Shown piece after piece: positions 12,073-23,769 of a stretch of DNA of 64,000 bases. Under the pieces are notes generated by a model. It was not told where the DNA came from, made no database searches, and saw only the letters and a program-made list of their open reading frames with translations. The translations under genes and the position numbers were made by a program. Source of the DNA: Neckera pumila (Eukaryota; Streptophyta; Bryopsida; Hypnales; Neckeraceae); assembly GCA_963969595.1 (NCBI GenBank), contig OZ018417.1, positions 16,122,501-16,186,500 of the forward strand, given 5' to 3'. Position 1 is the first letter of the stretch, and every line of letters begins with the position of its first letter.

Positions 12073-13435
12073 TCTATAGTTTTAACTCCAATCCTTTTTA
12101 TCATGGGCTAGTATGACATAAAAGTCTATTCATCTCATGTCCCAGATAAAATTTCTAAAGGCAATGTATGTCACTCCAAAAGTAATATTTACCCCCATTT
12201 AGAGGGAGATTATATACTATCTATGTAGAGAGAGAATTACAACATGCATTATACGAGGACTATATCTTTGTGTTTGGAGGGAGGCTCTACACTATTTGTA
12301 TAGAAAAAAAGAGCACTAATTCCAACTCTGAACTCTTTTTTGGGTAGGTGTAACTTAGGATTTGTTCACATTGGGTCCCACTAATATTGTCTATAAATGT
12401 ATAGGAGATCCAAACCTCTAAGTTATAAGCTAGGAAGTCCATAAAAGTGCTTAGGCTCTAAAGGTGTCCATCTCTTGAAATGTGCACTTTTTGTACATTT
12501 TGTTTTCTCATTGAATCAACAACGTACAAATTGTGTACAGTTTAGGAGATGGATGCTTATCAATGACCATTGCGTTCCAACTTCAAAAATTCATAACTAA
12601 TTCCACAAAGCTCCAAAAAATATGAAATGACTTGGGTTAGATATATGCCAATTCCATTTGTCTTTCAAGAAAAATTTACTGTAAAATATTTCAAGAAGTC
12701 TAACCTTCCAATATTCATTTCCAGCTCTTGAATGGGTGTCGTGCTTTATGGACCTCCTACCTTAGAAGATAGGAAGGATAGTCTTGTGAAATGATAGTTT
12801 CATTGAAGGATTTTATTTGTGTGTGTGTCTGTTTGTCTGTTTCCCCAGGTCAGTTCAAATGGGCCATCAACAACGTCACCTACGCCCCCTTACAAACTCC
12901 CTTGCTCGCCTCTCTCGTTTACAACCTCACCAACGCCTACGACACTGCCCCTCCGCCCGATTTCGGCGCCCCGAACTATGATGTCTACAGTCCCCCTCCC
13001 ATCTTTGAGACCAAACTCGGCAGCGGCGTGTACCAGTTCCGCACGGGCGACGTCGTCGACCTTGTCATTCAAAACTCCTGCACCTTGACGCCGAAGGTTT
13101 CGGAGATTCACCCATGGCACTTGCACGGACACGACTTCTGGATCCTGGGCTACGGCGACGGACTGTACGATCCGAAGAAGTCGCCTTCTCGGTTCAATTT
13201 GGACAATCCGCCTTCCAGAAACAACGTGGCGACGTTTCCGTTCGGGTGGACGGCGATCAGGTTCAAGCTGGACAATCCTGGGGCGTGGCCGTTTCATTGT
13301 CACGTGGAGTGGCACTTTCATATGGGGATGGGGGTGATGTTTGCGCACGGGATTGATGCGGTGCGTGAAAAGGGGATTCCTGCGTCGACGCTCGGGTGCG
13401 GGTTCACGAAATCGTTGTTCAAGCTCCACCCTTGA
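7521..13435 (+). CDS. L-ascorbate oxidase-like multicopper oxidase, copy 1 (six exons)
   Basis: Exons: 7521-7784, 8619-8711, 8974-9186, 9509-9697, 10481-10877, 12849-13435. All introns are GT-AG and the joins are in frame, giving about 580 aa. Plant ascorbate oxidases are secreted apoplastic enzymes that oxidise ascorbate and reduce oxygen to water. Visible features: an N-terminal hydrophobic signal segment (residues about 5-22); copper motifs HWHG (82-85) and HGH (126-128); [11 protein letters not shown] from His473; and [12 protein letters not shown] (535-546) with type 1 ligands Cys536, His541 and axial Met546. [21 protein letters not shown] and the GEPQ...GRGRYNC region are typical of ascorbate oxidase rather than laccase. 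The first in-frame ATG after the conserved leader was chosen. Intron 5 (1971 bp) holds inserted repeats. Confidence 0.88.
10887..11233. repeat. Two small inverted-repeat elements in intron 5 of ascorbate oxidase copy 1
   Basis: 10887-11041 is bounded by CAAGGAAGGTAGGAG and the near-complement CTCCTACCTCCTTTG, with internal repeats of GGTGGTTACCATG-like words. 11083-11114 and 11202-11233 form a second inverted pair (TAAGGTAAGTAAGCTCATTG on the left). Within it a 26-bp direct repeat beginning GTGGGCAAAATGGGAGC starts at 11103, 11129 and 11155. Neither is present in intron 5 of the second gene copy. Confidence 0.6.
12018..12070. repeat. TAA/TAG trinucleotide microsatellite
   Basis: An imperfect run of AAT/AGT triplets becoming pure AAT, inside the intron 5 insertion. 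Confidence 0.9.
12572..12690. repeat. Dispersed repeat, partner at 60468-60585
   Basis: Shares ACTAATTCCACAAAG followed by TCCAAAAAATATGA and ACTTGGGT with 60468-60585 in the same orientation. Non-coding; ends approximate. Confidence 0.5.
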
Positions 13436-15015
13436 GGGAGTTTGGGTTAGGGTTTCGGTTGGGGATCACACCCAACCACCCAATCGGCCGAATTGTTGCG
13501 CGGGTTTTGTTGTCGGTTGAGTGAATCGTGTGCTGGTTATGGATGTTAATGTCATTCATTGGGGACTTGTGTGTTTTGGAGTTCAGTTTTGAATTTGGAG
13601 ATGGCGATGTGAGTTGGGACTACTTGTAGCAGATTTTCAAAGAGTGTAGGTTCTGGGTTTTTTGAATTTGGATTTTGAGTTGAGCTTTATTCAGGCTTGA
13701 ATTAATCTTGGAATATCTGTGTCGTCAATGGAATCCAGACGATAGATTGGTTTTAAGCTTTATCATAAAGATGGCATAGATTTTTGTGTATTACATGAGT
13801 CCCAAGATCAGTGTTTATTTTGGGTGAAAGACATTTATAGTTGGTTATGATCACCAACTATAAATGTCTTTCACCCTACTATTGTTACCGGCACAAAATT
13901 TCAACTACAAATCCTGGGTACGCAACTCCCATATTATATGGCCCTGATTATAATCACTTATACTGCATTTTAGTCCAATCTCAAAGGACATAATTTCTTT
14001 TAATGTAGAAAATTCTCGTAGTCCTTTTAACATGGAATCCAAAACTTTAATTATATATATGAAATGAATATTTTTGAAGACAATAATAGCATTAAAAAAC
14101 TAATTATATGAGTTTTTTAATACATGTATCATGGGACAAGCTTCCCAATTTGGGGGCTTTTCAATAAAAAATTAATTTTACTTGGAGGGAACTTTTTGTA
14201 AGGATTTTTAAAAACTATGTATAGGTATTCCAATTCTTTATATATATTGTGAGTTCTTTCCTAATACGTATAGAATCCAACATTTTTTTCCATTTCATTT
14301 TTTTTAACATGGTCTTCACCCAACCTTTTGGTCTTTTTAATTTGATATAATTCTTATAAAAGCCGCCCTCTAAGCCTTTTTAATGCCGATGACCCCCGCA
14401 TATAATATAAGAGTTGCATACCCGCGCTACAAATTTATTGAATGTTCACAAATCGTGTCAATGGTCGCGCTTGGTCAGGTTTGTCACGAATAATCACCGG
14501 TCATTAGAAGGGACTGTTTATACTCAGCATCTACAAGCTGATGGATGTGGACTTGGTTCTTCTTGAGAAACTGTGACTATTTTTGGATATGATTCTCTTG
14601 AAGTGAACATGAGATATAGTGTCCACTATTTTGTGGTGCAATCCTTGAGCTTCCACGGCAAATATGCGACAAACTGCCTTGCTACTTGTACATTATCTTG
14701 AGAAATGCTGGAAAGCCCAACACTACGGCAGTTGAAGAGGTCTGCACTCAAATGCCTACGATCTTCATCTTTGAGAAGGATTTCCTGTTTGAAGCACTGG
14801 CCCAAAGAATTCTTCTGGCCACATTTAATCTACAACTGGAGAGTTCAAGTGACTACCTCCCTCCAGATGCTGTAAATTTGTATTTCCAGGTGCATCCAAC
14901 TGGACCCTTCGGGTCCATGGCAAACAGCAATATGCCATGAATACAAGTGAGTGTACCAGCCTTCTGGAACACACCAACGTTTGGTGGGGGTCGTAAATTT
15001 GGAAACAGTGTAACC
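13436..15015. other. 3' flank of ascorbate oxidase copy 1, with a perfect hairpin
   Basis: Aligns in part with 30592-31731. At 13822-13845 and 13853-13876 there is a perfect 24-bp inverted repeat with a 7-nt loop (TATGATC). The second copy of the duplication has only the right arm (31049-31090). 13,900-14,430 is AT-rich sequence largely lacking in copy 2. No coding region is supportable; the ORF at 14686-14940 is not conserved as protein in the other copy. Confidence 0.55.
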
Positions 15016-15355
15016 TCATGAATTCTTCAGTTTCAAAGAGGAAATGTGATACCTTCTGTCTGTTGAGATGCAGTCTTACTTTGGACACCTTGTGGGCTAT
15101 GGCTTTCCGTGTCATGTGAACAGCATCATCAGGCTTCGAGGGATACTGGTACTTGAAATGTTGATCCACGTCCTTTAATCTCCTCCACATCCTCGTCCAT
15201 TCTTCTTTTCTCACCTCTGAGCAGATTGATCAAGAATTTCCTCTTCAAAGCATCAATAGATTTCACAAAGAGACAGAACGATGTGTAGTCCAACTCACCT
15301 TCAAATGGCAATTCGATGTCGTGACTGACGATGACCGGAACGAAATGGCTGGGAG
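15016..15355 (-). pseudogene. Truncated exostosin exon 2 remnant
   Basis: Minus-strand sequence matching the last exon of the exostosin gene at 31732-32253, including FVPVIVSHDIELPFE, LDYTSFCLFVKS and DQHFKYQYPSKPDDAVHMT. Short deletions near 15056 and 15205-15220 shift the frame. The 5' part of the exon and its splice acceptor are gone: at about 15350 the match jumps straight into exostosin intron sequence (GGGAGTGTACATCAGAAG). Compared with copy 2, about 374 bp (near 32073-32446) have been lost between GG dinucleotides. Exon 1 has no counterpart here, so no functional product is expected. Confidence 0.85.
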
Positions 15356-16040
15356 TGTACATCAGAAGAAAAGATTTCAAACGTGAATTTAAGAGATTAT
15401 CTAATTGTCAAAATTTGAAAAATGTCTTCATTCACCATTATTTATCATATCACTTTAGAAACATTTAACATGCAAAGTTCACCCAAAATGTACTTTGTGA
15501 TGCAAAATAGGCTAAAAAGATGAGAACCACATCTTTCTATGACAACAGCCCTCCTTCAAGTGACTTTAAGGAAAGCTTTATTGAGTACAGTCAAAATTTC
15601 TTTCATTTTCTGAATGCAATTCACTATTTAGTTTGTAAATAATCTTTTTCATGCGCCTACTTCATAGTCCGCATCAAGCAACATTTTTCTAAGGTGTCCC
15701 CATTTTACAGTACGTCTATTCTCAAGTTATACGCCATAACCTGTTGTTCATGTAGAAGAAGTATTTATTGCAATAGAGAAACACTATTTAATCATTCACT
15801 TTCAACCATAACCTCTCTCTTTGCATTCATGTACAAACAAATTACGAGTCAACTCTATGCGTTTGATGCACACAGTAACCAGCGATATCGATAGCAACCA
15901 GGATATTGGAGTAGTCTCGCTCTGGCTTGAGTATTCTTTATGACCCTAGCTCTTCTTACCGGTTATCTAGTCCGTAAGAAGCCTCAATTCTTTCAATTTT
16001 GACGGGACAACGGAGCTTCAGAACAGTACCACAATTCAAG

Positions 16041-17864
16041 GACACTTTGCGGACGGGAGACGGTTCTCAATTCATGCATTGACAGTAGCATTCATTGAGT
16101 ACCTAATTAAGACGATAGGTCCAACATATCGCTGTTCTTCACAACCTAAGTGACCGCTCTCCTTCACAACCTTGAGCTTTCCCTTACACTCATTTCTCAA
16201 CTGAGCAAGTGAGTATTTAGACTACTAGAAAATCACACTCCCAACTCAAACTCACTCATCAGCTCTCGATCACTTCTGATCGATCAGTTCTCTTTTCCAG
16301 CTCAGAATCGATTTGTTTCTCCCACTCACTTCTCACCACAGCCTCTGATTGTCCTCACTTGCTCAAATTTTTAGTCTAACTTCAAACCCCAAAAATTTCA
16401 GATCAATTCGGACCTGAATCCCGATAGGGCTCCCCAGCAAAGACAGTCAGAAGTCGACAAGCCCTCGGAGTCAGTCGGGCTCTGGACAGTCCGAGTCAAC
16501 CGGGCTTTCGGAGCTCTGGTCCTGAGCTGGGAGCTAGTGTTTGTTTTTCTTTTTCCATTTTGGAGAAGGAGCAAGTGATACTTGGGTGATACTTAGTGAT
16601 ATCTATATGAAAACTAGGTGATACCTAGATAAAATTTGGCTAAATACATTAGTAATTGGCTCCTTTGACCTCCAAAAATTAATTTTTTCTTTAGCCGACA
16701 TTTTTTTGGCTGTAGTCAATTGGTGAAAAATTGTGCATCAAAAAATACCGCTGGGAACTCTGGACTTTGGTTTGGAAGCAGTCTAATTGGAGTTCTAGCT
16801 TTGGTTACTACTCCGTACTTAACTAATTTTTTTTACTAAACTAGATGCTATGTTGGACCTATTTTAATTGATTTTTTTGGAGTAAAGATACTTGGACTTC
16901 TATTTCATAATAAACAAGAAGGTAGGTGGGAATTTGAGAGAAATATAAGGCATGTTTTTTTTTTAGAATACTATAGTCAAAAGCTTCACTAGGGCAAGGA
17001 TGGTTCAATAGAGAAAACTACCCAAAATAAACAAAAAACAATGAATTTAACAACATTTAAAATGTTTACAAACATTGCCAAATGTTATGGAGAGGTTTGA
17101 GAAAATCTAACACAAAGAAAGAAGGCGGTGACTTTAACAACCTTTAAAATGTTACAAACAAAGTCAAGGCTTCGCCGTTAGCTTTGAAAATAGGATATAA
17201 CCTACATCAATCATAGAAGAGAATTTGGACAAGGACCACATTTTGCATATCAAGGCTCTAAGGGGAATTTTCAAAAGTTTGGAATTCTCTCACAAGGAGC
17301 TAATGCAAGACACCAAACTCAAGAAAATGAATCAAAAGCTCAGGAAAAATCCACAAGAACACGCACACTAATAAACAACAACCACAAAACATAATTAGGA
17401 ATTGACAAAAATTTGAATTCTCAAGATGGAACCCCAAGTCTTCTAAGAATTGCGCTAGAAAACCTTCAAAGAAAAATATTCATGCAAAAAACAACAAATT
17501 ATACAACAAATTGGCCAAAGCTACAAATGACTTCAAAACAACAAAGTACAACATAACAATGGGGGTGTTTGAAGAGAGGGGAGAGATTCCTTTTATACAT
17601 TTTCAAAGGCCTTCTTTTTTTCTTCTAACTCCAAGATTTTTCTGGTTTTCATGAAGTTTTGTCCAAAATCAAAAATTGGTTTTGCCATTGGCTTCAAAAG
17701 GACCAAATTGACATAGAAATTTCCTAGTCATTTGGACTCGCAAAGTCGGCAAAAATTTGTTACAAATTGTAAAAAATTGGAATAAGAAAAGACCCTAATT
17801 GAACCTTATTCAACGTTGCATAACATTTAGTAGCAGTCACTGTGACTGCCTTCCTCAGACGGAA
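16041..17864. other. Non-coding stretch between the duplicated blocks
   Basis: 16041-16560 is more GC-rich, with CT-rich sequence and repeated AGTCGGGCT/AGTCAACCGGGCT words, and has no long ORF. 16560-17864 is AT-rich with several poly-A and ACAAA-rich stretches. No gene or clear element boundary was recognised. Confidence 0.4.
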
Positions 17865-17927
17865 TGGTGTGGAATATACCACATCATTTCATCCGAGGGA
17901 TGAAATGATGTGGTATATTCCACACCA
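17865..17927. repeat. Perfect 30-bp hairpin with 3-nt loop
   Basis: 17865-17894 and 17898-17927 are exact reverse complements, separated only by GAG. The left arm begins TGGTGTGGAATATACCACAT. Just upstream, 17835-17849 is another small palindrome (CAGTCACTGTGACTG). No coding potential. It could be the tip of a foldback element, a hairpin-RNA source, or the product of a template-switch event. Confidence 0.9.
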
Positions 17928-18154
17928 AATCAGTAACTACAAGGACACTTGGCGAAACTTGTCAAAACTCACCAAGGTGCTTGAGTCAATTACAAGGTCG
18001 CAGCTGCACATTGGGGTTAATAGCAAGTTAAATACTTTGAAATAAACTGTAAATAAAATAGCAAACTTATTCAAAATGCAATCAATTTATAGAGATCAAT
18101 TATCTCAATGCTTGAATTACATCACTTGGATGTAATTGTCATTCATGTTTTGTG

Positions 18155-18778
18155 TTTTCAAGTGAAAAGACAAATCTATATATACACATGGGGTGGTAGA
18201 AGGTACAACAACCCATGTGAGATAAATAAATTTAAACTTGTAGTTTCTCAAGCATTCATAGTTAAGTCAAAAACAAAGAATTGTGTTGAAAGTAGAATTT
18301 TAGGCCTCATTTAGGCATAGTAAAATAACGATTTTCAAAAAACTTTGAAACACAAAAAGTTGGTAAATGAAGGAAAGTTTCACCTCCACAAATCCGTTTG
18401 GCATTTTGAATCTTTAGTCAAAAGTTATGGACAAATTTCAGAGAGAAGTTTTAAAAAGGTTAAAGAAATTGTCCATTCCAACCCCTCTCCCAAATTTGTC
18501 CATAAATTTTGATTGGAGATTCAAAATGCCAAATGGACTTTTAAAGGTGAAACTTACCTTTATTTACCAACTTTCTTTAGTTCAAAATTTTTTGAGAATA
18601 GTTATTTTACTATGACTAAATGAGGCCTGAAATTCTACTTTTAACACAATTATTTGTTTTTGACTTAACTATAAGTGCTTGAGAAACTACAAATTCAAAT
18701 TTATTTATCCCACATGGATTGTTCTACCTCCTACCACCCCATGTGTATATATAGAATTGTCTTTTCACTTCAAAATCC
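18155..18778. repeat. Long foldback element, copy 1
   Basis: 18155-18465 is nearly the reverse complement of 18468-18778, with essentially no spacer, giving a palindrome of about 620 bp. Matching words include TATATATACACATGGGGTGG and CATTTGGCATTTTGAATCT. Related to the sequence at 22140-22905. Small ORFs here are palindrome artefacts. Confidence 0.8.
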
Positions 18779-19151
18779 AAAATATGATATTGATGACAAA
18801 TGGTTGTAATGCATTATTCATTGGATTCTTTGCCAATGCCTTTTTCTACAAATATTTGTTGATTTATATGTCTGGTCCAAAAATTAACAAAGAAAATGAA
18901 ACAAAACATAATGAACTGCCACTATCCTAGCACCTAATTGACATTAATTATTTGAGGATGAATTTCGTGGATGAGGAGTCCAGGGAGGGAAAGGCAGCCT
19001 CTTTGAAGGCTACTAAATTTTATGTGGATGCTTTAAAAATGTTGGCCAACAATCCAATCTGTTTAAAATATAATTGACAATTGTCGGAGATTTCCATTTA
19101 GATCCTTTTTATTATCGGAATTTTATGAAACTTGTTAACTCCTCAAGAATA

Positions 19152-19520
19152 TTAGAAGAAATATCAGCCCTCCAGGAGGGCTGCTTCGGAGTGACAAACC
19201 AAGCTATTAAACAGCTTGGTCTGTCACTCCAGCTAACTACTGCGGTGAACAATTAGAGTGGCTGACTGCTCGCCGAAGCAATAATTTTTGCAGAATTTTT
19301 TATTTTTTATTTTTAAATTGAAAATTGAATTTTTTTTTAAAGATTAAATTTTTTATTATTAATTTTTTTATTCACAAATTTTGGTTCCTGCGCCATAATC
19401 ACAACAGAAATTGTTGTGCGAAAATAGGGGAAAAACAAATTTTTGAGCAAAAAAAAGTAAATTTCAAGATACCTTGGAGGGCTATGGGGCAGCCCTCCAA
19501 AGGCCTGAAATTTTCTCTAA
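19152..19520. repeat. Hairpin MITE family, copy 2 (inverted)
   Basis: Reverse-complement relative of 3771-4136. Internal stem arms are 19188-19205 and 19213-19230 (GGAGTGACAAACCAAGCT and partner). It ends in TTTTCTCTAATG, as other family members do. Confidence 0.7.
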
Positions 19521-19554
19521 TGACTAAGAAGACACAATCAGTTGTTTTTTTTCA

Positions 19555-19780
19555 TTTTTTATGAAGTGCCGAAGTGGCAATAAAAAATGTTATAATGGTA
19601 AAAATAATGCTCAAAATTTCAGCATTCATCTACATATTAGATAGAAAATTATCACATTAGCACATATCACATGTATATAATTTTGTTTTAATCTACAATC
19701 TGGCAATTTCATCCAAGTGTTTTTTTCATTTGAAGTTTTTTGGCAAAAAACTTCACAATTTTTTGCCAATTTTTACCCAA
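19555..19780. repeat. Dispersed repeat, inverted partner at 22960-23112
   Basis: TGAAGTGCCGAAGTGGC followed by GCTCAAAATTTCAGCATTC matches the reverse complement of 22960-23112. A weaker relative lies at 37640-37860 (GATCGCCATCTTGGCACTTT). Non-coding. Confidence 0.5.
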
Positions 19781-20918
19781 ATTATTTTTTTCTAGTGCAA
19801 TCTGGCACCAAAAAGCCAAAAAAAAAGACTTGGATACAATGTGTCTTCTTCAAATTTCAACGGCAAACTCTTAGTAGAGTGAAACAAATCTCAATCTTTT
19901 AGTTGTAAAGTCAAATCATATAGAGCAACAAGTTGACATTTGTTGCATTTTTCCAATTTCAAAATTTCAATGTGAGAAATATTTAAAAATTTATTTACAA
20001 AATGTAGTCTTGGAAAAAACGGAAGCAAATAATTTCTTACAATGAAAGGAATAGTGAGGATGGACAAAAACATTTATATGAACACTTCTAGTCTCTCCTC
20101 TAAACAAACAAACTAGGTCTAGAGAAAAAAAACTCAAATTTGTATTTTTAGTAATTTTAAAAATACAAGGTTCAATTCAGTGTGAATAAGAACTAAAAAA
20201 TAACTAAAATAATCCAAATTTTTGCAGATGTTAAAAAAAAATGCCAATAATATTAATTATTAAATTTCAAAAATCAACTCATACATAAATTTTAGAAATT
20301 TTATAGGACCCAATTTGGTCAATTTTGGCTTTCTACTCTTTCTATTTGAAAATGTGTACGAATATGAGAGAGCTTTTATTTCTCATTTTTTTAAATTAAA
20401 AAAATGCTACTTGTCTTTCCCAAAAGCTGAGTTTCTTTTGCCTATAAGTTGATCATCCAAAATTGTTATAATCTAAATTCCAAAAGTCAATATTTTCCAC
20501 AATTAATTCCATGCATACTAGACAAAGTAGTCTTTACTTGTGCATGGTTAAAATTAAAGATTCAAGCACATCCATGTGCAAAAAAATATCAATGTGGGAC
20601 AATTCATTGGAAACCTCCATTGTCAAGAAGTTGTTAGGCCTTGAGAGGTTAAAGCACATTGTTATCATTCAAAACTTCTATCTTATTTTTTGAAGATACA
20701 TATCCCATACGGGTTGTGAAGCCTACCACAACCCCAACTCCATAAAGCCCTCTTCTTCTCATCTTGTAACTCACCAAGTCACCATATGTCAATGAAGTTA
20801 GCTAGTCCTTCACACATTGGTGGATCAAATTTTTCTTGTTAATGATGGTCACTGGATAATTTGGGAACAATCTTATTTTGGCACATTTGGTATTAATTAC
20901 AAATTGTTAAAAAGTATT

Positions 20919-20970
20919 AAAAAATCAAGGTTAAGGTGCATTATTTAGAGTACCTTAACCTTGATTTTTT
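20919..20970. repeat. Perfect 19-bp hairpin
   Basis: 20919-20937 (AAAAAATCAAGGTTAAGGT) pairs exactly with 20952-20970 across a 14-nt loop. It lies in otherwise featureless AT-rich DNA (19.8-22.1 kb) with no gene. Confidence 0.85.
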
Positions 20971-22139
20971 GGTCCTTTGTTTTCAGATTTTAAACTATTG
21001 TTGAGCATTTGACAATGAAACTACAGGTGGGCAGGTATAGGGAAAAAAACAATTATAAAGCCCCACAAAACCAATCCTCGAGGGCCTTAAAAGGATGTAG
21101 AGCAGCTCTCCGGAGGCCCCGTCTTTCCTCTAACGGGTTGATTGCATGAAAGACCTTCGATTTTTGTTCCACTTTGGCCGTTTTTAGCCATTTTGGAGGG
21201 AGTACTATAAAAATAGAAAAGAATTTTAAAAAAATTATGAAAAATATGAAAAATATATAAACCTATAAGAAGAGGGTACCCTATGAAGGAAAAAAAAATT
21301 CTCTAAATAGGAGAACTAGAAAAGTGCAGAATCGCAAGAAAATACATACTTTGACATTTTAATTTGTAAAAAATAGGAAAAGTAATCTAAAAAAAATTGA
21401 AAAATACCATTTGAGAAGACTTTATGGTGAGGAGATTCCACCAAAAAAATGATCCTAAAACCATCTGCAATGTTCAGAATTGCGTGTGCAAGGGAGCCCT
21501 CTTTGTATGGACGTAGAGGATATAAAATAAAATATTTTTTAATGCCCCTTAGTAGAATCATGGCTTCCTACTATGGGAATAGACCATAGAAATTTCAGCT
21601 CCAAATCATTAAATTTGGGGACTCCTTATGTAGTAAAAACACTAAAATTCAAAACGTGACATATTAGTTTAAATGATTTTTAAATATAAAATGATTTTTG
21701 AATTTTTTGGGAAAATATGAGATATATAATGAAACTCAAAAGAAGAATCTCCAATAAAAATTTCAAGATCATGTAAGTCACGCTTTAAAAGTTATTGCCA
21801 AAGGAAGCTTCAACATTCCTTTTGTGACAATGTTTTAGTACTTTCCAGTACCGGTCTTTCTTGCAATCACCCAATGTAACTTCAATAAGAATTAAATGAC
21901 CAAGTTGTTTTCAAAATACCATGTTAGTAAGAAGGTTCAATGTAAAGTCCAGAAACCATAGACCATCAAGAAATTTTCTATTAGAAACGTGAAGGAATTT
22001 TTTCATTGAAATTTGGTGAAAATGGAAGATGGTGAGGTTGTTTTTATAATGAAATCCATTGGCTCTCATAAACACTCAAAGGATATGGGATAATTTGAAG
22101 ATGAGAGCTTGACCTCTCATTGTCAAAAAGTAGTAATTG

Positions 22140-22905
22140 TATTCAAACTAGAATTTTAGACCTCATTTTGGCATAGTAAAATAACATTTTTTAAAGAACT
22201 TTGAACTAAAAAAAGTTGAGCAATAAATTTGACTTTCATCTTCAAAAATCTTATTCATGATTATGAGCCTCCAAACAAAAGTTATAGACAAAATTCAAAG
22301 GGGATAATTGAAAATGTCAAAGAAAATGTCCCTCCCAACTCCTCCTTGAAGTATGTCCATAACTTTTGATTGGAGGCTCAAAATCTCAAAAGGAATTTTG
22401 GAGATGAAAGACATCTTGATATTTGACATAAACTTTGTTCAAAGTTTTTTGAAAAAAGTTATTCTACTATGCCTAAATGAGGTCTAAAATTCTATTTTCA
22501 ACATAATTCCTATTTTTTACTTAACTATAAACAGTTGGGCTCCTACTAATTTTAACTATTTACTACTACAAAAAATTTGGGCCCTGTGGAGGGCCGTCTG
22601 ACAAGTCGCCGAATGTGCAAATCCAAAGAATTTTTTATTTTATTTTATTTTATTTTATTTTTTAATTAATTAATTAGTTTTTTAGTCCCAATCCTGCGTG
22701 GCACTCACTCTGACAATGTTTTTGAGAAAAAAATATTTTTTTAATGATTTTTTTTTTAATTCTTTAATATTTTTTTTCTGTAAATGCACATGTTTCTGTA
22801 GCTTTAGTAGCGGCCCTCAGCAGGGTCCAGATTTCTTCTAATGCATATTCCACATGGGTTGTTTTACCTATTACCATCCAATTTGTATAAAGAGTTTGTC
22901 TTTCT
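22140..22905. repeat. Long foldback element, copy 2, split by a MITE
   Basis: Related to 18155-18778: it shares GGCATAGTAAAATAAC, the centre near 22325 and the complementary right arm. The right arm is interrupted between 22565 and 22842 by a MITE. The arm resumes with TTCCACATGGGTTGTT at 22848, matching 18709 onward in copy 1. Confidence 0.65.
22565..22842. repeat. MITE nested in foldback copy 2
   Basis: Begins CTACAAAAAATTTGGGCCCT and ends AGGGTCCAGATTTCTTCTAA; the ends are imperfect inverted repeats of each other. The centre is AT-rich with poly-T. It shares the TTTCTTCTAATG right end with the hairpin MITE family. No ORF. Confidence 0.65.
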
Positions 22906-23769
22906 TAACTTTACACTAGGCTCTTTTCTTTTAGCTTTCTAATACCAAATTGCACTACAAAAAATAACTTGGCTAAAAAATGGCAAATTTTTTTGAAGTT
23001 TTTCACCAGAAAACTTTGAGTTAAAAAAAAATCTTGGATATATGTCAAAGAATGCTGAAATTTTGAGCACTACTATAACATTTTTTATCGCCACTTTGGC
23101 ACTTCATAAACAATGAAAAAAAAGCAATCTGCTTCACACATATTCATAAGTTGCTTATGGGGCTAGATGCCAAATATTTTATTAATTTAGTATCTTGGAT
23201 GATGAAAGTTGCAATAATTATTGTTTAATTGCTGAAGTTAAAAAGTTGAATTTTATGAAATATTTGACAAAGGGTGCCGAAATTGAACAAGTACTATGGT
23301 AGTCAAAAATAATTACCAACACATATGAAAATAGTATTGGAATAGACTTGGACCACAAAGAGGAGTATGAGAGAATAGTCCCATTGTGCGTCTCATGAAT
23401 ATCTCTCTCATCCAATAATTGTCGCTCTATCAGGTTGTGAGCCACCTACAATCCTAATATAGTCTGCTCTAAAAGCGACCTTGTCCTAAATGCAACTCAT
23501 ATCTAGGAATGAGTGACATGTTCTTTGAAATATTTATTACTGTCAATGATGTGTTAGGTAGGCTTAAATGGTTGCTTCAAGATAGATTACCTTAGATCCC
23601 TCCAAAAACACCCCTGTTCCTTGCTTCCAATCCTGAACCTATCTCAAATTAAGCAAAATCATCTTCTATCGCCTTCAAGCAAACCTGCCTTGTAGCTACA
23701 AGACATGCCCTCCAGGGATGCATTATGTGCGCAACTGCAAACAGCAAGACAACAAAAACAAGCAACTTA

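Larger units (their letters stand above)
6778..16040. repeat. Segmental duplication, copy 1
   Basis: This block aligns in the same orientation with 24185-33089 through promoter, all six ascorbate oxidase exons, most introns, 3' flank, the exostosin exon 2 remnant and exostosin intron sequence. Alignment fails just after CGGAGCTTCAGA near 16035. Main length differences are an insertion of about 1.8 kb in intron 5 here, and extra sequence upstream (24.4-25.6 kb) and in intron 2 of the other copy. Confidence 0.85.

Noticed and set aside
7521..13435. Calling the multicopper oxidases laccases
   Set aside because: The YYWxVEY-like start, GEPQ...GRGRYNC region and C-terminal [12 protein letters not shown] arrangement fit ascorbate oxidase better than laccase; pollen SKU5-like proteins are excluded because the copper ligands are intact.
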